Of a DNA stretch of 64,000 nt, positions 26,280 through 34,690 are shown piece by piece; the stretch's first letter is position 1, and every line of letters starts with the position of its first letter. Location of the stretch: contig SSEL01000032.1 in the NCBI GenBank assembly GCA_008012315.1, positions 1-64,000 of the forward strand. The letters run 5' to 3'. Source of the stretch: Rhodospirillaceae bacterium. GTDB lineage: Bacteria; Pseudomonadota; Alphaproteobacteria; Dongiales; Dongiaceae. A program made the translations under genes and the position numbers. The notes beneath the pieces are model-generated. The model ran no database searches, was not told the origin of the DNA, and saw only the letters and a list, made by a program, of their open reading frames with translations.

Positions 26280-27587
26280 ATGAGCATCGATCTCGGTAAG
26301 GTGGCGAAAGAGCGCCAAATCAAATTCTTCCTGATCAGCTATGTCGATCTGTTCGGCCATCTGCGATCCAAGCTGGTCCCGGCCCAGGCCATTGGTGACA
26401 TGCAAAAGAACGGTGCGGGTTTTGCCGGCTTTGCGACCTGGCTGGACATGACGCCGGCGCATCCGGATCTTTTTGCGAAGCCCGATCCGGAAAGCCTCAT
26501 TCAATTGCCGTGGAAGCCGGAAGTAGGCTGGCTTGCCAGCGATCTGTGGATGGACGGCAAGCCGGTGGAAAATTCGCCGCGTGTCCTGCTTCGTCGCAAG
26601 ATCGAAGAAGCCCGCAAGAATGGCTGGATGATGAAGAGCGGCGTCGAATGCGAGTTCTTTCTGATCAGCCAGGACGGCAAGGCGCTGGGCGACGGCCTCG
26701 ATACCGCCGACAAGCCCTGCTATGACCAGCAGGCCCTGATGCGGCGCTATGATCTGATCACGGAAATCTGCGACAGCATGCTGTCGCTCGGTTGGCAGCC
26801 CTACCAGAACGATCACGAGGATGCCAACGGTCAGTTCGAAATGAACTGGGAATATGACGAAGCGCTGAAGACCGCCGACCGCCATGTCTTCTTCAAGTAC
26901 ATGACCAGGGCGCTGGCCGAAAAGCATGGCCTGCGGGCGACCTTCATGCCGAAGCCTTTCTCGAACCTGACGGGCAATGGCTGCCATGCTCACGTCTCCC
27001 TGTGGGACGAGGCTGGCAAGAAGAACCTGTTCAGCGATCCGAGCGGCGAACTGGGCCTGTCCAAGCTGGCTTATCAGTTCCTTGGCGGCATCATGAATTG
27101 CGCCGATGAAATGTGCGCCATCTTCAACCCGACGGTGAACAGCTATAAGCGCATCAACGCGCCGCGCACCACCTCGGGCGCGACCTGGGCGCCGAATACC
27201 ATCACCTATACCGGCAATAACCGCACCCACATGGTCCGTATCCCTGATGCGGGACGGTTCGAATTGCGGCTGATGGACGGCGCTGCCAATCCGTATCTGC
27301 TCCAGGCCGGCATCCTGTCCGCCGGGCTTGACGGCATCGCCAACCAGCGCGATCCGGGCGAGCGTCTCGACATCAACATGTACACCGAGGGCCATACTGT
27401 TAAGGGTGGCAAGAAATTGCCCCTGAACCTGTTGGACGCCATCCGGCTGATGAGCCAGAGCAAGACGATCCGGGCGGAGTTCGGTGACACTTTCGTGGAC
27501 GCCTATTGCCGGATGAAAACCGAGGAATGGAACAGCTTCACGAAGCACCTGACCGACTGGGAGCGGCACAACACACTGGACTGCTGA
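26280..27587 (+). CDS. gmaS: Gamma-glutamylmethylamide synthetase (type III glutamine synthetase-like)
   Basis: 435-residue ligase of the glutamine synthetase superfamily, the usual length of GmaS/GlnT proteins. Blocks seen are VECEFFLI, QNDHEDANGQFEMNWEYDEA, ATFMPKPFSNLTGNGCHAHVSLWD, and GRFELRLMDGAANPYL for ATP, metals and glutamate. GmaS joins glutamate and methylamine with ATP to give gamma-glutamylmethylamide, the first step of the NMG route. Assignment rests on its place after mgsABC; a type III glutamine synthetase with ammonia is the alternative by sequence alone. AGGGG precedes the ATG. Confidence 0.87.
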   Translation: MSIDLGKVAKERQIKFFLISYVDLFGHLRSKLVPAQAIGDMQKNGAGFAGFATWLDMTPAHPDLFAKPDPESLIQLPWKPEVGWLASDLWMDGKPVENSPRVLLRRKIEEARKNGWMMKSGVECEFFLISQDGKALGDGLDTADKPCYDQQALMRRYDLITEICDSMLSLGWQPYQNDHEDANGQFEMNWEYDEALKTADRHVFFKYMTRALAEKHGLRATFMPKPFSNLTGNGCHAHVSLWDEAGKKNLFSDPSGELGLSKLAYQFLGGIMNCADEMCAIFNPTVNSYKRINAPRTTSGATWAPNTITYTGNNRTHMVRIPDAGRFELRLMDGAANPYLLQAGILSAGLDGIANQRDPGERLDINMYTEGHTVKGGKKLPLNLLDAIRLMSQSKTIRAEFGDTFVDAYCRMKTEEWNSFTKHLTDWERHNTLDC

Positions 27588-27612
27588 TAGCCGCAAAAAC
27601 GACAGTAACCCG

Positions 27613-27695
27613 TCGCCAGCAGGCGGAAATCCGAACTGGAAAGTCCGTAATCTCCGCCTGTCGGCGATAGTGGCCCAACCATGGAGATTGGGCCA
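27613..27695 (+). promoter_or_regulatory. Structured leader between gmaS and fhs (two stacked hairpins)
   Basis: TCGCC (27613-27617) plus CAGGCGGA (27620-27627) pair with TCCGCCTG (27653-27660) plus GGCGA (27663-27667) across a small internal loop. A second perfect stem, TGGCCCAA (27671-27678) with TTGGGCCA (27688-27695), follows at once. The next 62 bases lead to the fhs ATG. It could be an attenuator, processing site or ligand-sensing leader. I cannot match it to a known riboswitch class, and no T-run follows the second stem. Confidence 0.5.
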
Positions 27696-27757
27696 TGAAT
27701 ACGCCGAAACGGTTTTCTATTGGTCTAGCTAATAGTTCGTGCTTGGGAGCAGAAGCC

Positions 27758-29437
27758 ATGACAAAGAAGGTCGGGAGCGATATCGAGATCGCCCGCGAAG
27801 CAAAAATGAAGCCGATCCGCGAGGTTGCGGCGAAGCTGGGTATTAAGGAAGAGCATCTGCTGCCCTTCGGTCATACCAAGGCCAAAATCTCGATGGATTA
27901 CATCAAGTCGCTGAAGGGCCAGAAGGACGGCAAGCTGATCCTGGTCACGGCGATCAGCCCGACTCCGGCGGGCGAAGGCAAGACCACGACGACGGTCGGC
28001 CTGGGCGATGGCCTGAACCGTATCGGCAAGAAGGCGATCATCTGCCTGCGCGAGCCTAGCCTCGGGCCTTGCTTTGGCGTGAAGGGCGGCGCGGCCGGCG
28101 GTGGCTACGCTCAGGTCGTGCCGATGGAAGACATCAACATGCACTTTACCGGCGACTTCCATGCCATCGGTACGGCGCATAATCTGCTGTCGGCCCTGAT
28201 CGACAATCATATCTACTGGGGCAACGAGCTCGGCTTCGACAGCCGCCGCATCACCTGGCGCCGCGTGATGGATATGAACGACCGCGCCCTGCGTCAGATC
28301 AACAATTCGCTCGGCGGCGTTTCCAACGGCTTCCCGCGCGAAGACGGCTTCGACATCACCGTCGCGTCGGAAGTCATGGCGATCTTCTGCCTGTCGACCA
28401 ATCTGGCCGATCTGACCAAGCGTCTCGGCAACATCATCGTCGGCTATACCCGCGACAAGAAGGCGATCTATGCCCGCGACCTGAAGGCGGACGGTGCGAT
28501 GACCGTGCTGCTGAAGGACGCGGTGGCGCCAAACCTCGTGCAGACGCTGGAAAACAACCCGGCCTTCATCCATGGCGGCCCGTTCGCCAATATCGCCCAT
28601 GGCTGCAACTCGGTGATCGCGACCACGACGGCGCTTAAGCTCGCCGATTACGTGGTGACGGAAGCCGGTTTCGGTGCCGATCTGGGCGCCGAGAAGTTCT
28701 TCGACATCAAGTGCCGCAAGGCTGGCCTGAAGCCCGCCGCGGCCGTCATCGTCGCCACCATCCGTGCGCTGAAGATGCATGGCGGCGTGGCCAAGGAAGA
28801 TCTCGGCAAGGAGAATGTCGAGGCGGTGAAGAAAGGCGGCGCCAATCTGGCCCGTCACATCGAGAATGTCGGCAAGTTCGGCGTTCCGGCGGTGGTTGCC
28901 ATCAACCGCTTCGTCGCCGATACCGATGCCGAACTGGCGGCGGTGCGTCAGCTTTGCGCCGAGCTGGGCAGCGAGGCGATCGAATGCAACCATTGGGCCA
29001 ATGGCTCGGCCGGTGTTGAAGAACTCGCCAATGCCGTCGTGAAGCTGGCCGATAAGGGCAGTGACTTCAAGCCGCTCTATCCGGACGATATGCCGCTCTG
29101 GGACAAGGTGCGGACCATTGCCCAGAACCTGTACGGTGCCCAGGGCATCATCGCCGACAAGGCGGTGCGCGATCGCTTTGCCGAATTCGAGAAGGCCGGT
29201 TTCGGTCATTTCCCGGTTTGCATGGCGAAGACGCAGTACAGCTTCTCCACCGACCCGAACCTCAAGGGCGCGCCGTCGAACCACGTGGTGCCGATCCGCG
29301 AGATCCGTCTCTCGGCCGGTGCGGAATTCGTCGTGGTGATCTGCGGTGAGATCATGACCATGCCGGGCCTGCCGCGCGTGCCGTCGGCGAACCACATCCG
29401 CCTCAATGATAAGCTGGAAGTGGAAGGGCTGTTCTAA
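27758..29437 (+). CDS. fhs: Formate-tetrahydrofolate ligase
   Basis: 559-residue 10-formyl-tetrahydrofolate synthetase (ftfL). It interconverts formate, ATP and tetrahydrofolate with 10-formyl-tetrahydrofolate. The P-loop is [11 protein letters not shown] near residue 55, and [23 protein letters not shown] is the following conserved block (from about 89). ATG 27758 is chosen because GGGAG precedes it and family proteins begin near [14 protein letters not shown]; an ATG at 27695 would add 21 unsupported residues. Beside the NMG genes it would handle the C1 unit released by MgdC. No folD or mtdA is in the window. Confidence 0.95.
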   Translation: MTKKVGSDIEIAREAKMKPIREVAAKLGIKEEHLLPFGHTKAKISMDYIKSLKGQKDGKLILVTAISPTPAGEGKTTTTVGLGDGLNRIGKKAIICLREPSLGPCFGVKGGAAGGGYAQVVPMEDINMHFTGDFHAIGTAHNLLSALIDNHIYWGNELGFDSRRITWRRVMDMNDRALRQINNSLGGVSNGFPREDGFDITVASEVMAIFCLSTNLADLTKRLGNIIVGYTRDKKAIYARDLKADGAMTVLLKDAVAPNLVQTLENNPAFIHGGPFANIAHGCNSVIATTTALKLADYVVTEAGFGADLGAEKFFDIKCRKAGLKPAAAVIVATIRALKMHGGVAKEDLGKENVEAVKKGGANLARHIENVGKFGVPAVVAINRFVADTDAELAAVRQLCAELGSEAIECNHWANGSAGVEELANAVVKLADKGSDFKPLYPDDMPLWDKVRTIAQNLYGAQGIIADKAVRDRFAEFEKAGFGHFPVCMAKTQYSFSTDPNLKGAPSNHVVPIREIRLSAGAEFVVVICGEIMTMPGLPRVPSANHIRLNDKLEVEGLF

Positions 29438-29463
29438 GTCCTCCATTTTTGTTCAAGACAGCG

Positions 29464-29490
29464 AAGGCCGGCTCCAGGAGCCGGCCTTTT
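29464..29490 (+). terminator. Rho-independent terminator of the gmaS-fhs transcript
   Basis: AAGGCCGGCTCC (29464-29475) and GGAGCCGGCCTT (29477-29488) form a perfect 12-bp inverted repeat separated by one base and ending in TTTT. It lies 27 bp after fhs. Confidence 0.88.
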
Positions 29491-29524
29491 GCTTTGGAAG
29501 GATTGTGCCGTGTCGCAAAGAAAG

Positions 29525-29550
29525 CGGCCGGACCTGGCGAGGTCCGGCCG
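29525..29550 (-). terminator. Terminator of the minus-strand binding-protein gene
   Basis: CGGCCGGACCT (29525-29535) and AGGTCCGGCCG (29540-29550) form a perfect 11-bp stem with a four-base loop. Read on the minus strand it follows the stop at 29578 by 27 bases and leads into a T-rich CTTTCTTTG stretch. Confidence 0.75.
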
Positions 29551-29577
29551 TTCAGTGCTCGCCGCTGAGAGGCGAAG

Positions 29578-31263
29578 TTAGGCTTTTACCGCCAGTTCCC
29601 AGGCGAAGATGCAAGCGGTGGGATGCATCTTAAAGCCCTGGACTTTCGGCGAATAAGCAGCTGTGACCTTGCGCCAGACCGGCTGGACGATCGGGCCGTC
29701 ATCCTGCATGAGCTTCTCGATCTTGCCCATAATGACGCGGCGCTTCTCGACATCCAGCGTGCCTTCGGCCTCATCCATCAGTTTGTCGAATTCCGCGTTG
29801 GAGTAACCACTCTCATTCCAGGGCACACCCGTACGATAGGCGAGGGCGAGGGTCATGGTGCCGAGCGGGCGATGGGTCCAGGTGGTGAAGCCGAACGGCA
29901 CCTTGGTCCAGACTTCCCAATACTGGGCCGCCGGCATGACATTGATCTTCACCTTGACGCCGATCTCTTTCCACATCGCCGCCATGACCTGGACGCCGAT
30001 CGGTTCCCAATCGGGGTCGGGCTTGCAGAAGATCTCGGTTTCGAAGCCGTCGGGATAGCCGGCATCGGCCAGCAATTTCTTGGCCTTGGCGATATCCTGC
30101 TTGATCGGCGGGATATCGGCATATTCGGGATGCACCTGGCAGACATGGTGATGGGCACCAGTGACGCCCACGCCGCTCAATGCCGCAGCCAGGACCTTGT
30201 CCGGGTCGATGGCATAGCGCATTGCCTGGCGCACGCGTGGATCGTTGAAAGGTTTTTCACTGACCTTGAAGCGTGCGACGGCCGTCAGCGCGGTTGGCGT
30301 ATCATAGAGGGTGTGCTTGTTCACCTTTTTCACCGCCGGGATCATCTTTTCCGGCAGCGAGTAGCAGCCATCGACGACACCCGAGGCAAGGGCGTTGAAC
30401 AGGGCCGCCGTATTGTCGCCGAGATCGACGAATTCCAGGCTGTCGATATTGGCCGGCGTACCCCAATAGCCTTCCTTGCGCGCCTTGTATTTAGCCGTCT
30501 TGCCGGTCTGCAGCTCCAGCAATTCGAAAGGTCCGGTGCCGTTGCAGCCGGGCTTGAAAGTGCCGCCATCGGCCGGATCGAGGATCAGCATGGGATAATG
30601 GAACATATGTTCCGGCACGGCCAATTGCGGCATTTTGCAATTCAGCCGGATCGTGTGGTCATCGAGCTTCTCGAGGGCCTTCTCCGTCCACCACTTGGTG
30701 GTCATGACCGGCTTGCCGTCCTTGTCCTTCTTGCCGGTATCGACGTCTTCCAGGAGATAGCTTTTCACCAGGCCGACCATGGAGGAACCGGTAGCCGGAT
30801 CCAGCGCGCGGGTCAGGTTCCACATCACATCATCGGCGACGAAATCCCGGCCGTTATGCCATTTGACGCCTTTGCGCAGATGGAAGGTCCAGGTCTTCAG
30901 GTCGTCGCTGGCTTCCCAGCTTTCGGCGAGGCAAGGGCGGGTCACGTTATCCTGACCGGTGATGGTCAGATATTCCACCACTTGCCGGGCGATATTGCTG
31001 CTTTCGACCCAGGAATAGATATGGGGCGAATTGCTGTCGGGGATGCGCATCGCGATGCGGATCTTGCCGCCCCTCGGCAGCTCGGCCGCCTGTGCCGCGT
31101 TGATCGCTTCATCGCCGCTCAAATGGCCGGCAAAGGCATAGGCCGCCGTTGCCGAAACGCCGAGCAGGGTGGCGGTCCGCAGGAATTCGCGCCGATCGAC
31201 GCGGCCTTCGGTGAATTGCCGCTTCAATTTGGCGATGTAGGAATGTTCGCGCTGATTACCCAT
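29578..31263 (-). CDS. Orphan ABC substrate-binding protein, peptide/nickel family 5, Tat signal
   Basis: 561-residue periplasmic binding protein from ATG 31263 with a strong GGGGGAG site. The N-terminal [22 protein letters not shown] (residues about 21-42) is a twin-arginine signal. The family 5 core is seen in [28 protein letters not shown] and [18 protein letters not shown]. Members bind oligopeptides, opines, nickel or other solutes. No permease or ATPase gene is adjacent, so it must share one encoded elsewhere. The PhyH dioxygenase and IclR genes upstream on the same strand suggest a common substrate. Confidence 0.9.
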   Translation of the reverse strand: MGNQREHSYIAKLKRQFTEGRVDRREFLRTATLLGVSATAAYAFAGHLSGDEAINAAQAAELPRGGKIRIAMRIPDSNSPHIYSWVESSNIARQVVEYLTITGQDNVTRPCLAESWEASDDLKTWTFHLRKGVKWHNGRDFVADDVMWNLTRALDPATGSSMVGLVKSYLLEDVDTGKKDKDGKPVMTTKWWTEKALEKLDDHTIRLNCKMPQLAVPEHMFHYPMLILDPADGGTFKPGCNGTGPFELLELQTGKTAKYKARKEGYWGTPANIDSLEFVDLGDNTAALFNALASGVVDGCYSLPEKMIPAVKKVNKHTLYDTPTALTAVARFKVSEKPFNDPRVRQAMRYAIDPDKVLAAALSGVGVTGAHHHVCQVHPEYADIPPIKQDIAKAKKLLADAGYPDGFETEIFCKPDPDWEPIGVQVMAAMWKEIGVKVKINVMPAAQYWEVWTKVPFGFTTWTHRPLGTMTLALAYRTGVPWNESGYSNAEFDKLMDEAEGTLDVEKRRVIMGKIEKLMQDDGPIVQPVWRKVTAAYSPKVQGFKMHPTACIFAWELAVKA

Positions 31264-31391
31264 TCGTCTCCCCCGAAAAATTGAACCCGGAAAATTGAAT
31301 CCAGGCGCCGCCACGTTCCCGGCGGCAGGCGCTATTAGGTCCTATCTGTACGCGGCAAGTCATCGGCGAAATATCATCGAATGATGAAAAA

Positions 31392-32243
31392 TTAGTCTTG
31401 CGCCCATGAGTTATCGACATAATGCGGCTCGGGGCGCTTGTGGAGATCCTCATAATGCACAAGCGCCGGTTCGGCGCCGAGCGGGCAGGGGACGCCATCC
31501 CGGAATGCCCATTCACCGCGATCGGTATTTGCCGCTGTGGCATAGCCGTTGATATAAATGCGGCGGTCGATCTGACTGGTATTGGCGCCCGAACCGTGCA
31601 CCGTCAATGGATGCCAGAGCGTGACATCGCCCGGCTCCATCAGGACATCGACGACCTTGGCCGGGTCCAAATTCGCCGTCGACAAGGTCCCGGCCTCGGG
31701 ATTGCCCTTCATCAGATAGCCGGCCTCGGACAGTCCCAGATAGCCGAGCTTATGACTGCCCGGGAAAATCTTCAGGGCGCCGTTATCGACGCGATGCGGG
31801 TCGATGGCGAGGCCGGTCTGGACGAAGGAGTCGTTCAGCTTGCGGAACGCCTCCGGCGGGGTGCGGAAGCGTGCATCCTGGTGATAGCGAAAACCGACCA
31901 TCCTGGCCCCCGGCCGCTTCCAGTGGATCTGGTTACCGAGCTGTTTCAGGTTATTGCCGATCATCGGTTCGAGGATCTCCAGGATCCGCTTGTCGCGCCG
32001 CACCGCTTCGAGGGCAGGGCTGCACCAGGAGACCCATTGCACCTGCCGCACGATCGTGCCGCCGGCCTTGTCGTCGATCACTTCGAAATAAAGGTTCTTA
32101 TGCCGCCAACTCTGCTTCAGGCGCAAACCTTCCTGGTAGACTTCTTCGGCTGCCGCCGCCATATCGGCGATTTCCTGCTTCGAGAAAACATTACGGATGA
32201 TGGCGTAGCCCTCATCACGATACTGTTGAATGTAGTCGCTCAT
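31392..32243 (-). CDS. Phytanoyl-CoA dioxygenase (PhyH)-family Fe(II)/2-oxoglutarate oxygenase
   Basis: 283-residue non-haem iron oxygenase. The metal facial triad is suggested by FRYHQDARF (His, Asp) and LWHPLTVHGSGANTS (distal His), and DRRIYINGYA supplies the 2-oxoglutarate-binding Arg. Bacterial PhyH proteins hydroxylate small molecules such as ectoine or demethylate substrates; the substrate here is unknown. ATG 32243 is preferred because AAGGA lies six bases upstream; ATG 32246, which overlaps the IclR stop, is the alternative. Translation is probably coupled to the IclR gene. Confidence 0.88.
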   Translation of the reverse strand: MSDYIQQYRDEGYAIIRNVFSKQEIADMAAAAEEVYQEGLRLKQSWRHKNLYFEVIDDKAGGTIVRQVQWVSWCSPALEAVRRDKRILEILEPMIGNNLKQLGNQIHWKRPGARMVGFRYHQDARFRTPPEAFRKLNDSFVQTGLAIDPHRVDNGALKIFPGSHKLGYLGLSEAGYLMKGNPEAGTLSTANLDPAKVVDVLMEPGDVTLWHPLTVHGSGANTSQIDRRIYINGYATAANTDRGEWAFRDGVPCPLGAEPALVHYEDLHKRPEPHYVDNSWAQD

Positions 32244-32245
32244 CA

Positions 32246-33043
32246 TCAATCCTTTCGTCGCGCGGCCTTGCCGCTCGCTTGTATCGATCGGGTTTCATCG
32301 GGAATGAGCAGGGCGCGGATCGCTTCCAAACGCGGAACCAGCGCGTCGATCACGCGCTCAACCGGCCATTGGGCCGAATTGACTGTGACACCGATCGCAT
32401 AAGGCGCTTCGCCTTTCTTGCAGAGCGATATCGCGCAGGAGGTCCATCCCCTGACCAGTTCGTCCTGGACGACGGCATAGCCCAGGCTGGCGGCGCGCTG
32501 CACCGCCTGGCGGAGCTGCTTCTTGTTGGTGAGTGTATGTTCCGTGGCAGGAGCGAGCGGCACGGCGAGGCAGGCATCGAGATCGCCGGCGCCTTCCGCC
32601 AGCAGGACTCGGCCGAGTGCCGAGAGCAAAGCCGGCAATCGTTCGCCAACCTCGATCCTGATCGGTGTCGCGGTGAATTTATCCATCGACGCGAAAGCCC
32701 GGCCAACCATGACGATCTCGATATTATCGAGCCTGGCCAAATTCACCGTGACGCCGAACTCGTCAGCCAAGGCATCCATATAGGGTTCGGCAAGCTTGGG
32801 GAATGCCATGCTGACCAGAGCAGCATGGCCGAGTTCGAAGACCAGTGGCGTCAGGCGATAGATCTTGGTTTCGGGATCGAGTGCGACATAGCCTTCCTCC
32901 TCCAGCGTCCGGAGGTAGCGCAAGGTGGTCGGCTTCGCCATCCCGGTCGCCTCCGCGAGATGCCGCAGGCTGGGATTGCGCAGTCGGCTGAAGGCACGCA
33001 GCAGATCAAGACCCCGCCGGAGAGATTCGTTCAGGATGACCAT
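32246..33043 (-). CDS. IclR-family transcriptional regulator
   Basis: 265-residue regulator. The N-terminal winged helix (about 5-70) has RGLDLLRAFSRLRNPSLRHLAEATGMAKPTTLRYLRTLEEEGYV. The C-terminal IclR effector domain has GYAVVQDELVRGWTSCAI and AIGVTVNSAQWPVERV. AGGAG precedes the ATG. Its stop overlaps the PhyH start, so it is the first gene of an operon with PhyH and probably the binding protein. A palindrome at 33058-33084 just upstream is a candidate autoregulatory site. Confidence 0.92.
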   Translation of the reverse strand: MVILNESLRRGLDLLRAFSRLRNPSLRHLAEATGMAKPTTLRYLRTLEEEGYVALDPETKIYRLTPLVFELGHAALVSMAFPKLAEPYMDALADEFGVTVNLARLDNIEIVMVGRAFASMDKFTATPIRIEVGERLPALLSALGRVLLAEGAGDLDACLAVPLAPATEHTLTNKKQLRQAVQRAASLGYAVVQDELVRGWTSCAISLCKKGEAPYAIGVTVNSAQWPVERVIDALVPRLEAIRALLIPDETRSIQASGKAARRKD

Positions 33044-33057
33044 GCCTGCTCCTGTCG

Positions 33058-33084
33058 TTTCATTGAATGAAACGGTATTTCATT
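33058..33084. promoter_or_regulatory. Candidate IclR operator (palindrome with a third half-site)
   Basis: TTTCATT-G-AATGAAA (33058-33072) is a perfect 15-bp palindrome located 15 bases upstream of the iclR start. A further TTTCATT half-site follows at 33078-33084. IclR-family regulators commonly bind such repeated sites near their own start. The pattern is seen; the regulator assignment is inferred. Confidence 0.6.
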
Positions 33085-33110
33085 CAGGAGTCAAGTGCGT
33101 TTCGGCTGCT

Positions 33111-34013
33111 TCAGGCCCATTTCTCGTCGGCGGTAAAGGTGATGGTCAGCCATCGTTGCCGGCTCGCCTGGCCCAGCGCATCGGCGATTTCCTGGCGAAT
33201 CCGGTCCAGATCGGCGACGCCGCCGGTACCGAAATCGGGCGGTGTCACGATGCTGATTTCGATCAGATCGGCACGGCCCGTCTTGGCAACATAGCTGCGA
33301 TACTTGGCAAATCCGTACCGGGCGGCGATCTCTTCCATGACGTCGCGGGTATGCCGGTCGAGATCGGCAGGCGCCACCAGAAAGACTTCGCGCACGGCGC
33401 GCCAGATGATGCCGATCGGCAGCGGGATCAAGAGCAGCGACAGAGCCGTCAGGACCGTGGGATCGACATAGGCCGTCAAGGGATCGAGGCCGGTCCCGGT
33501 GATCAATGCCGCCGCCAGGAAACTGATGCACAAGGCGCCGCTGAGGGTGCCGCCCATCAGCCAGCCATGTGCATCGACGCGCAGCAGTTCCGATTTCAGC
33601 GCGCGGTTCTGCCGGCGCACATAAAGACACATCGCAAAGCAAATGCTGCTGCCGAAAGCAGCATAGAGAATCGCCAATTCGAAATTCACGCGATGGCCGC
33701 CTTTGCGCAGGCCGTCAACACCGTTGATGAAGGCATAGGTGCAGATGAGCGCCATGATGGCGCCGTTAAATCCGGCAACCAGAGGTTCGAGATGCCAGAA
33801 GCCGTATTGAAAGCGCTGGCTGCCTTCACGTGTCACCAGCTTCGACACGATCAGCGCGACGACGGTCATCATGCTGTCGATGAGGGAGAAGAAGCCGTCA
33901 AAGATGATGGATTGCGAGCCGGCCCAAAGGCCGAAAACAATGCCGATGCCGGCAACGAAAGCGGTCATGGCGATCGAGAGCTTGAGGAGAGATTGCTCCC
34001 GGTCGTTATCCAT
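33111..34013 (-). CDS. Cation diffusion facilitator (CDF)-family transporter
   Basis: 300-residue inner-membrane protein with about six membrane segments. The first, FVAGIGIVFGLWAGSQSIIFDGFFSLIDSMM, contains the FDG..D metal-site pattern typical of CDF proteins, and VDAHGWLMGG matches the second pair. A cytoplasmic C-terminal domain starts near residue 215. CDF proteins export divalent metals such as Zn, Mn, Fe or Co by proton exchange; the metal is not predictable here. GGGGAG precedes the ATG. Its 3' end is 67 bp from iclR on the same strand. Confidence 0.85.
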   Translation of the reverse strand: MDNDREQSLLKLSIAMTAFVAGIGIVFGLWAGSQSIIFDGFFSLIDSMMTVVALIVSKLVTREGSQRFQYGFWHLEPLVAGFNGAIMALICTYAFINGVDGLRKGGHRVNFELAILYAAFGSSICFAMCLYVRRQNRALKSELLRVDAHGWLMGGTLSGALCISFLAAALITGTGLDPLTAYVDPTVLTALSLLLIPLPIGIIWRAVREVFLVAPADLDRHTRDVMEEIAARYGFAKYRSYVAKTGRADLIEISIVTPPDFGTGGVADLDRIRQEIADALGQASRQRWLTITFTADEKWA

Positions 34014-34104
34014 TTGTGCGCACTCCCCGCATTGCGTTTATGAACAGGGCAACCGGCCACAGGATAGTGCAGATCAGGTGCGTGTCACGAGGACGAAGTG
34101 ACGA

Positions 34105-34551
34105 TTACAGGCGGAAGCGGACGTAGAGCAGGCCGGGTTTGCCCCCATAGGGAAAATCGCATTCCAATCTCAGCCCGGCTTTTTCCAGCACCCGGCGCGA
34201 GGCAAGATTGGTCGGCCGCACGAGGCCGATGACCTTCTTTGCGGCCAGGTCCCGAAAACCGATGACCACGGCCGAGACGGCGAATTCGCTGGCCAGGCCC
34301 TGGCCCCAGACATCGGGATGCAAATGGTAGCTGAGATTGAGCCCGGTGAAGCCGGGCCGATAGGTCAAACCGCCAAATCCGACGATCCTGCCATTCCGGT
34401 CCAGGACCCAGCGGCCGAAACCGTGCTTGCGCCAATGGTCGATATCGTGCTGGAGGCGAGATATGCGGGACCCGCCGAAAATGGCCGATACCGCCTGCTC
34501 GTCATCCTCCACCGGCGGTCTCAAAATCAGGCGTTCCGTGCGAAATTCCAT
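34105..34551 (-). CDS. GNAT-family N-acetyltransferase
   Basis: 148-residue acetyltransferase of the RimJ/RimL type. It begins MEFRTERLILRPPVEDDEQA, a typical start for this group, and continues with LNLSYHLHPDVWGQGLASEFA for acetyl-CoA binding and LVRPTNLASRRVLEKAGL. Substrate unknown. ATG 34551 matches the family start; an upstream extension to 34641 runs into the control region of hutH and is not supported. It is divergent from the hutH-like gene. Confidence 0.85.
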   Translation of the reverse strand: MEFRTERLILRPPVEDDEQAVSAIFGGSRISRLQHDIDHWRKHGFGRWVLDRNGRIVGFGGLTYRPGFTGLNLSYHLHPDVWGQGLASEFAVSAVVIGFRDLAAKKVIGLVRPTNLASRRVLEKAGLRLECDFPYGGKPGLLYVRFRL

Positions 34552-34648
34552 CCCTGAACTCGGGGAGAAAAACTTACCAATAGGCGGAGATTGGCATTTT
34601 AGGCCTAGGCGGGCAAGCCGGCCAGGTAGCCTTGCTTGCATGTAATAT

Positions 34649-34662
34649 CATGTATATACAAG
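34649..34662. promoter_or_regulatory. HutC-type operator upstream of hutH-like gene
   Basis: CATGTATATACAAG lies 29 bases before the hutH-like ATG. The core TGTATATACA is the palindrome known for HutC repressors, and the exact reverse complement of this 14-mer occurs before hutU at 49223-49236. Repression relieved by urocanate is expected from the family. Confidence 0.8.
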
Positions 34663-34690
34663 TGATCGAGAGCTTTGGAAGGGGCATCGC

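Noticed and set aside
27613..27695. Tetrahydrofolate riboswitch before fhs
   Set aside because: Attractive by context, but I could not match the conserved bases of known folate riboswitch classes, so it is listed only as a structured leader.
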